Below, piece after piece: positions 58,990 to 64,000 of a stretch of 64,000 bases of DNA; position 1 is the stretch's first letter, and every line of letters starts with the position of its first letter. The notes beneath the pieces are model-generated. The model saw only the letters and a list, made by a program, of their open reading frames with translations, was not told where the DNA came from and did no database searches. The translations under genes and the position numbers were made by a program. The stretch is from Nelumbo lutea. Its lineage: Eukaryota > Streptophyta > Magnoliopsida > Proteales > Nelumbonaceae. The stretch lies in contig JAKGHH010000004.1 of assembly GCA_022828595.1 (NCBI GenBank), positions 82,426,270-82,490,269 on the forward strand. Reading direction: 5' to 3'.

Positions 58990-59500
58990 TAAGGCATCGA
59001 CCGCCTAGTAGGGAGTTTGCTAGGCAGTTCGCCCCCAGGTAGTTCATCCCCAGGGAGTTAGCCACCAGGCAGTTCGCCCCCAGGCGGTTCGCCCCAAGGC
59101 AGTTCGCTCCCAGGCAGTTCGCCACCAAGGCAGTTCGCCCCCAGGCAGTTCGCCACCAGGGAGTTCGCCACCAGGCAGTTCGCCCCCAGGCAGTTCGCCA
59201 CCAGGGAGTTCGCCACCAGGCAGTTCGCCCCCAGGTAGTTCACCACCATGGCAGTTCGCCCCCAGGTAGTTCGCCACCAGGGAGTTCGCCACCAGGTAGT
59301 TAACCCCCAGGCAGTTTGCCACCAAGGTAGTTCACCCCCAGGCAGTTCGCCACCAAGGCAGTTCGCCCACAGGCAGTTCACCATCGGGCAGTTCGTCACC
59401 AGGCAGTTCGCTACCAGGCAGTTCACCACCAGGCAGTTCGCCACCAAGCAGTTAGTTACCAAGCAGTTCTCCCCCAGGGAGTTCGCCACCAAGTAGCTCG
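58990..59500. repeat. 15-16-bp GC-rich minisatellite in the 5' LTR
   Basis: Units of GGCAGTTCGCCACCA and GGCAGTTCGCCCCCA are repeated about 30 times. Because the unit is close to five codons, both strands give long repetitive frames (for instance GGELP repeats on the minus strand), which I do not regard as genes. Confidence 0.85.
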
Positions 59501-59600
59501 TCACTAAGGCACGCCACCACCGGGTCGAATAACGAGGTACTTTGCCAAAAAATTTTACATCACAAAACATTGGTACGTGGCCGAAAATGGTTACATCAAT

Positions 59601-59618
59601 TGGCGCCGTCTGTGGGAA
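59601..59618 (+). other. Primer-binding-site-like sequence
   Basis: TGGCGCCGTCTGTGGGAA two bases after the 5' LTR. It begins TGGCGCCGT like the sites of many plant Ty3-type elements. Confidence 0.6.
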
Positions 59619-60025
59619 CCCGCTACAAAAAGCTAAGTTCTCATCCTACCAAAGCTAAGTTTTCATCTTGCCAAAGTCCTCACTTTTTAGAAATTGAAGC
59701 TATCGCTTTATAGTTTACATTTTTTATGAACTCAGAGACTATGTAGGGAGTTAACGGACTAAGTAGCTCTACCAACCTTACTTTCAATTCAGATAATGCC
59801 ACATCAGTCCTCTCTACAAGGTCCCCCCTACAAAGATGAGCTCTTCGTGGCTTCTGCGGGAGTTGGCGGCCAACTGACTACATAGGCGCCCTTACTAGTC
59901 GAGCCTTCCAAGGCTCCCGTGTGAGCTGGCAACCTAAAGTTAGTGGTGTTGCCCCTGAAGGTCGAGCCCCTAGTAGCTTCTTGTAGGAGTAGGTGATCGG
60001 CATTACGAAGTTGATGCAAGCCAAG

Positions 60026-60490
60026 CCTACGGGCCACCTGACTACTTAAGACCCGGTTGCCTCTCCGGCACGGGCAAAAGTAAAAAAAGAGTAGACTACA
60101 AGTCGCTCCCAAAAGCCTACGGGCCACATTACTGCTTAAGACCCGGTCGCCTCTCCGGTACGGGCAAAAGTAAAAAAATAGTAGACTACGAGTCACTCCC
60201 AAAAGCCTATGGGCCACATTAGTGCTTAAGACCCGGTCGCCTCTCCGGCACGGGCAAAAGTCAAGAAAGAGTAGACTACGAGTCGCTCCCAAAATCCTAC
60301 GGGCCACATTACTGCTTAAGACCCGATCGCCTCTCCGACACGGGCAAAAGTCAAAAAAAGAGAGTAGACTACGAGTCGCTCCCAAAAGCCTACGGGCCAC
60401 ATTACTGCTCAAGACCCGGTCGCCTCTCCGGCACGGGCAAATTCAAAAAAGAATAGACTACGAGTTGCTCCCAAAGCCTACGGGCCATAC
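60026..60490. repeat. About 90-bp tandem repeat, five copies
   Basis: CCTACGGGCCACATTACTGC recurs near 60,026, 60,116, 60,206, 60,296, 60,389 and 60,477. Each unit also carries GACCCGGTCGCCTCTCCGGC and GAGTAGACTACGAGTCGCTC. The minus ORF at 59,828-60,412 is this repeat read in one frame. Confidence 0.85.
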
Positions 60491-60570
60491 TAGTAATTGG
60501 ATCAGCACTTACTAGCTCATCGACTTACGGGCCAAAAGAAATATACTCCCTTCGCTGAGTTACTATCAGC

Positions 60571-60588
60571 TCAAGAGTGGGGGGCTAT
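60571..60588 (+). other. Polypurine tract
   Basis: TCAAGAGTGGGGGGCTAT directly precedes the 3' LTR. Confidence 0.65.
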
Positions 60589-62374
60589 TGATGAGGGCAG
60601 ATTTGGCCCTCCAGTAAAATTGTGACACGTGGCACCTCGTGACAACTAGGAAAACACCCAGCCAACAAACTTACGAAGTTGGTGACCCACCCGGGCACCT
60701 GTCTGGCCGGCCTGGTGCGACCTACGCTCGGCTTAACGCGCGCCTGCGCGGACTAGCGCACGGCTTGCGTGAACTGCGCGCGGCCTAGCGCGCGAACTGC
60801 GCACGGCCTGCGCGACCTGGCCGACCTGGACCAGCCTAGCGCATGATCCAGCCAAGGCGCTAGCTTGACGACCTGATCTAGACACTGACCCGCTGACTGA
60901 CACAGGCGCCAGATTGACGACCTGATCTAGACACTGCCCCGGCGACTAACACAGGCGCTGACTTGACGACCTGGCCTAAACACTGACCCGCCGACTGACG
61001 CGGGCACCCCTCTGACAACCCGGCCCAGGCGCCGACCTGGCCGCCTGACACAAGCGCCAGCCTGATGAGCTCGAGGAGTTCACCACCGTACCCCGGTTCT
61101 GACAAGATGCGACGAGTCTTACTGTTTGGAGGCTTTTCACCCACCTAACCCGCGAAGACTCCGGTATATAAAGACCTCACCCCCCAAAGGGGAAGGGGAT
61201 GGAAAAGAAAGGGAAGTAACCCTGCTCTCTAGCTCTCTCATATTATCTTCAAAGCTCTCTACAATAAGAGTGCTAACTTAAGCATCGGAGAGCCCCCACC
61301 GGGAAAGTACCCCGGGACCTCTGATTCAGTTCTCACAGGTCCTTTAGCTCCTGCCGCCTACGAAGAGGAGGAAAAGATGCAGTTCTCGGAAGTCCCTCAG
61401 CTCCCCCCACCTACAAGGAGGAGGAAGAGATGGAGTTCTCGGAGGTCCCTCAACTCCCGCCACCTACAAAGAGGAGGAAAAGATGGAGTTCTTGCAGGTC
61501 TCTCAGCTCCCGCCACCTACAAAGAGGAGGAAAAGATGAAGTTCTCGCAGGTCCCTCATCTCCCACAGCCTACAAAGGAAAGAAGACCACCTCATGCTGA
61601 GGGCAGTCGGATTGCGTCGCACCAGGGAGCTCCAACATTCTCTAAGGCATCGACCGCCTAGTAGGGAGTTCGCCAGGCAGTTCGCCCCCAGGCAGTTCGT
61701 CCCCAGGCAGTTCACCACCAGGGAGTTAGCCACCAGGCTGTTCGCCCCCAGGCAGTTCGCCCCCAAGCAGTTCGCCACCAAGGCAGTTCGACCCCAGGCA
61801 GTTCGCCACCAGGGAGTTCGCCACCATGCAGTTCGCCCCAGGCAGTTCTCCACCAGGGAGTTCGCCACCAGGCAGATCGCCCCCAGGCAGTTCGCTACCA
61901 AGGCAGTTCGCCCCAAGGCAGTTCGCCCCAAGGCAGTTTGCTCCTAGGCAGTTCACCACCAAGGCAGTTCGCCCCCAGGCAGTTCGCCACCAAGGCAGTT
62001 CGCCCCCTGGCAGTTCGCCACCAGGCAGTTCGCCCCCAGGCAGTTCGCCATCAGGCAGTTCGCCCCCAGGCAGTTCGCCACCAGGGAGTTCGCCACCAAG
62101 GCAGTTCGCCCCCAGGCAGTTCTCCACCAAGGCAGTTCGCCCCCAGGCAGTTTGCCACCAAGGCTGTTTGCCCCCAGGCAGTTCGCCACCAAGGCAGTTC
62201 GCCACCAGGCTGTTCGCCACCAAGCAATTAGTTACCAAGCAGTTCTCCCCCAGGGAGTTCGCCACCAAGTAGCTCGTCACTAAGGCACGCCACCACCGGG
62301 TCGAATAACGAGGTACTTTGCCAAAAAATTTTACATCACAAAACATTGGTACGTGGCCGAAAACGGTTACATCA
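60589..62374 (+). repeat. 3' LTR, 1,786 bp
   Basis: Complete TG...CA repeat. Near its start it has GACACGTGGCACC, a G-box/ABRE core; both head copies in the 5' LTR read CATGTG instead. TATATAAAG lies at 61165-61173, and a second GGCAGTTCGCC minisatellite at about 61,670-62,270. Confidence 0.85.
61670..62270. repeat. 15-16-bp GC-rich minisatellite in the 3' LTR
   Basis: Same unit as in the 5' LTR but with more copies and a different variant order, so the arrays have changed since insertion. Confidence 0.85.
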
Positions 62375-62664
62375 GTAACATCCCCGAAAATGAACGGGGC
62401 CTTAGAGAGTTGAACTCCTTAGCTGATGAGTTAGTAAAGTCAGGGGCTCTAAGGGTGTTCATGTATAGTGGAAGTACTTTGCCTATGCAATGTTTTTTTT
62501 TTGAGATTTTTTGTGCCACTCTAGATCTCCCACCTAGAGACTTTTCTCACATCCCTACCCACAAGACACTACCACCGTGTATTGGGAACATCTCACCATG
62601 AATAATAACAGGGAGGCACCACACAACCCTATATTCCTTCTATTTGAGCATTTAAATTATAAAC

Positions 62665-63266
62665 ATAGTTGTCAAGGCGACGATGCCTAGACGACAAGGT
62701 TCCCTTGGAGGCTCGCCTAGCCTAGTCGCCAAGCACTTTTGTATATTGTCATAAAATACTTTTATATTGTTATTTTTATAATTATAAAATAGACATTATT
62801 CAACAAAAATATTCATTTTTTTGTGTTTATAAACTAATTTCTTTTTATTATTTTCTTATTTGTTAGGGTTTAATCTATACAAACAATGCTAACTGCTGTA
62901 TTGAACCCTCAAAGACTGCAAAATCTAAACCAATAAAGGAAGAACTTTAAATTTTGTCTAATCAACACATTTCTTCTTCCACCTTTTCTTTTCTTCTTTC
63001 CCTATAACAAAAATAAGGGTTCAGCCCCTATGTTTTTTGAATTTTCTTTTCTTTTCCTTTTTTTCTCATAAATATGTTGATTTTTTAGACTCGAACATGA
63101 AGTTTATAATTTTATAATGAAAATTATGGATAGTTATTAAGGAAAGATGGTTATAGAACCTAGGGAACTACCCTAGGATATGTGGTTTTTACTTAAAAAA
63201 ATCCATCGCCTATGCAACAAGGTGCCCCCCTGTCACCTATCCTCACCTTGGTGCCTTGAAAACTAT
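62665..63266. mobile_element. MITE of the TAGTTKTCAAGGC family, present only in the second copy
   Basis: Starts ATAGTTGTCAAGG and ends CCTTGAAAACTAT. It is flanked by AATTATAAAC and GGTTGTAAAC, while the first copy reads AATTGTAAAC once at about 33,855, an empty site. Related to 21590-22277. Confidence 0.8.
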
Positions 63267-63779
63267 GGTTGTAAACCTATATAGCCAATCCCTGTAGAAT
63301 TGGAACCGTCCTGAGAGCATAATCAGCAATCTAAAATCTGGAGCAAATTCCAGTTATCAATGGAAGTATCATGCCATTTCAGGATGAAGCAAATGATTCT
63401 CTATTTTGAGTATATTTTGGATTCAAATTTAGCAACTTGTTTCTACATTGCATCCAGACATGCTGTTTCTGTCAATAATTGATATAAAGAATTAAAGAAA
63501 CACTATGTAGCACAAATCATCTGAAAAGACTGCTAGGAAGCCATCAGAGAAAATCTGTGAACGGGCTATCATTCATTCGTTTACTAGAAAGATTAGCATA
63601 ATAAACATTTTTTGGCATCTTGCCTTGCAACTCCAAAAACAGAAAACATACTCTTCTTAGCTGGAAGAGTCAAGCTTGATGCTGCAATGTTTTCACTGTT
63701 CAGTGAACTGCAAAATTTTGATCCTGAAGTTGCTATAAAACCAATAAAAGGAAAACAATATTTAAAAAATATGCATCAG
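63267..63779. other. Intergenic DNA matching 33.86-34.80 kb
   Basis: Follows the first copy, but with a 0.45-kb deletion joined at CTGAGAGCAT. It contains the downstream flank of the second coiled-coil gene (CTCTTCTTAGCTGGAAGAGT). No ORF of interest. Confidence 0.6.
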
Positions 63780-64000
63780 TTAGCGTCCCCTAACAAGAAA
63801 GGCCACAGATGCCGCAGCAAAAACTGTTGTTGCAGAAGATAGCCATGTCCAGAAGTTCCTCTTCCTATTTGCCTCAATCAGAGAGTTGTGCAGTAATTCC
63901 AGTTGTCGGTCCATGTCCTCCACCTTCTCCTCCCTCTTTCTGAATTCCCTCTTGATCGCTTCCAGCTCCTTAACAAATGGTTTAATTTCCTCTTCAATGT
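63780..64000 (-). CDS. Second tail-anchored coiled-coil gene, 3' end only
   Basis: From the stop TAA (TTA at 63780-63782) the minus frame is open to the window edge. It gives 72 clear residues that align with the last 71 of the 34804-37068 protein; I count 53 identities. It keeps ELEAIK, EEKVEDMDRQLELLHNSL and the membrane anchor FWTWLSSATTVFAAASVAF, ending RGR. Many differences are conservative (K/R, I/V, A/T) and there is no stop or frameshift, unlike the ruined WD40 copy next to it. The gene probably continues for about 2 kb to the right. Same presumed role as the first copy. Confidence 0.8.
   Translation of the reverse strand, partial: IEEEIKPFVKELEAIKREFRKREEKVEDMDRQLELLHNSLIEANRKRNFWTWLSSATTVFAAASVAFLVRGR

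Larger units (their letters stand above)
57507..59598 (+). repeat. 5' LTR with a 0.5-kb internal duplication
   Basis: 57507-57993 and 57994-58478 are two tandem copies of the LTR head (GTGACATGTGGCACCTCGTG to TACCGTTTGGAGG). The junction lies in a shared GGAGG. The remainder follows the 3' LTR. TATATAAAG is at 58511-58519. Confidence 0.75.
57507..62374 (+). mobile_element. Non-autonomous LTR element with minisatellite-bearing LTRs
   Basis: The 3' LTR 60589-62374 starts TGATGAGGGCAG and ends GGTTACATCA. The same end occurs at 59598, followed by a TGGCGCCGTCTG primer-like site. The interior is only 990 bp and carries a 90-bp tandem repeat; there is no coding domain. The left LTR has lost its first 26 or so bases and carries an extra tandem copy of its first 0.5 kb, so no target duplication is left. 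Confidence 0.8.
57215..62401. mobile_element. Tourist/Harbinger-like element split by an LTR element
   Basis: The left end GGGCCCATTTGC and the inverse of the right end GGCCCCGTTCAT are related, with TTA at 57212-57214 and 62402-62404. The first copy of the duplication runs through this site uninterrupted (CCTAGAGAG near 33,170). About 290 bp of it lie left of the LTR element and 27 bp right. Confidence 0.6.
38912..64000. repeat. Segmental duplication, second copy, inflated by nested insertions
   Basis: It matches 25462-35030 in order as follows: 38912-40907 with intron DNA; then a gap that drops exons 5 and 6; 41074-41084 plus 56307-57214 with exons 7-8 and the following intron; 62402 to about 62610; 62620-62664 plus 63267-63779; then the coiled-coil 3' end. 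The last WD40 exon is missing. The remainder is transposon sequence inserted after the duplication. Confidence 0.85.

Noticed and set aside
59828..60412. 194-aa minus-strand ORF with LLGATRSLLFF-type repeats
   Set aside because: It is the 90-bp tandem repeat (a multiple of three) inside the LTR element, so an open frame is expected without selection.
61726..62346. 206-aa minus-strand ORF of GGELP/ANCLV repeats (also 59058-59570, 61503-61931 and + strand partners)
   Set aside because: It is the 15-16-bp LTR minisatellite read in frame; every frame and both strands give similar repeats and there is no gene context.
1..64000. CRISPR arrays, rRNA genes, intact tRNA genes, organellar insertions
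   Set aside because: The tandem arrays lack spacer structure, the tRNA-like boxes belong to SINEs, and I saw no rRNA, chloroplast or mitochondrial gene sequence by eye.

Overview
The window is nuclear DNA from a flowering plant. It has GT-AG introns inside a conserved plant gene, long AT-rich introns and spacers, and a dense layer of plant transposons (Ty1-copia, other LTR elements, SINEs, and hAT-, Mutator- and Tourist-like MITEs). I cannot name the species. Two protein genes are complete and a third enters from the right edge. Nothing looks bacterial, organellar or viral.

Layout. 1-18.2 kb is gene-free and packed with transposons. The most notable is a TIR element (5.2-11.0 kb) that carries a fragment of a D14/KAI2-type hormone-receptor hydrolase gene and was later invaded by a non-autonomous LTR retrotransposon with a large internal minisatellite. 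18.3-33.7 kb holds a LEC14B/DCAF11-type WD40 gene on the + strand: a leader exon plus nine coding exons, predicted 481 aa, introns stuffed with SINE and MITE insertions. 34.8-37.1 kb holds an intron-less convergent gene for a 754-aa tail-anchored coiled-coil protein.

From 38.9 kb to the right edge the sequence is a second, decayed copy of 25.5-35.0 kb. It starts inside intron 5 of the WD40 gene and runs into the 3' end of a second coiled-coil gene, which is open and conserved to the window edge. This copy kept only parts of WD40 exons 8 and 9. It has been inflated by nested insertions. A minus-strand Ty1-copia element (41.1-56.3 kb, flanked by a near-perfect 5-bp target duplication) sits inside pseudo-exon 8. 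That element is itself interrupted by a plus-strand Ty1-copia element with 1.9-kb LTRs, a solo-LTR-like block and a Tourist-like element. Further right, a Tourist-like element (57.2-62.4 kb) is split by a non-autonomous LTR element whose LTRs contain GC-rich minisatellites.

The two copies act as a control for each other. Several insertions have a visible empty site in the partner copy, so the order of events can be read: the old hAT-like element at 26.6 kb predates the duplication, while the hAT MITE at 32.3 kb, both copia elements and the MITE at 62.7 kb came after it. By function, the WD40 protein is expected to be a CUL4-DDB1 substrate receptor and the coiled-coil proteins are expected to sit on an organelle membrane. 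Nothing in the sequence links the two beyond being neighbours and convergent.
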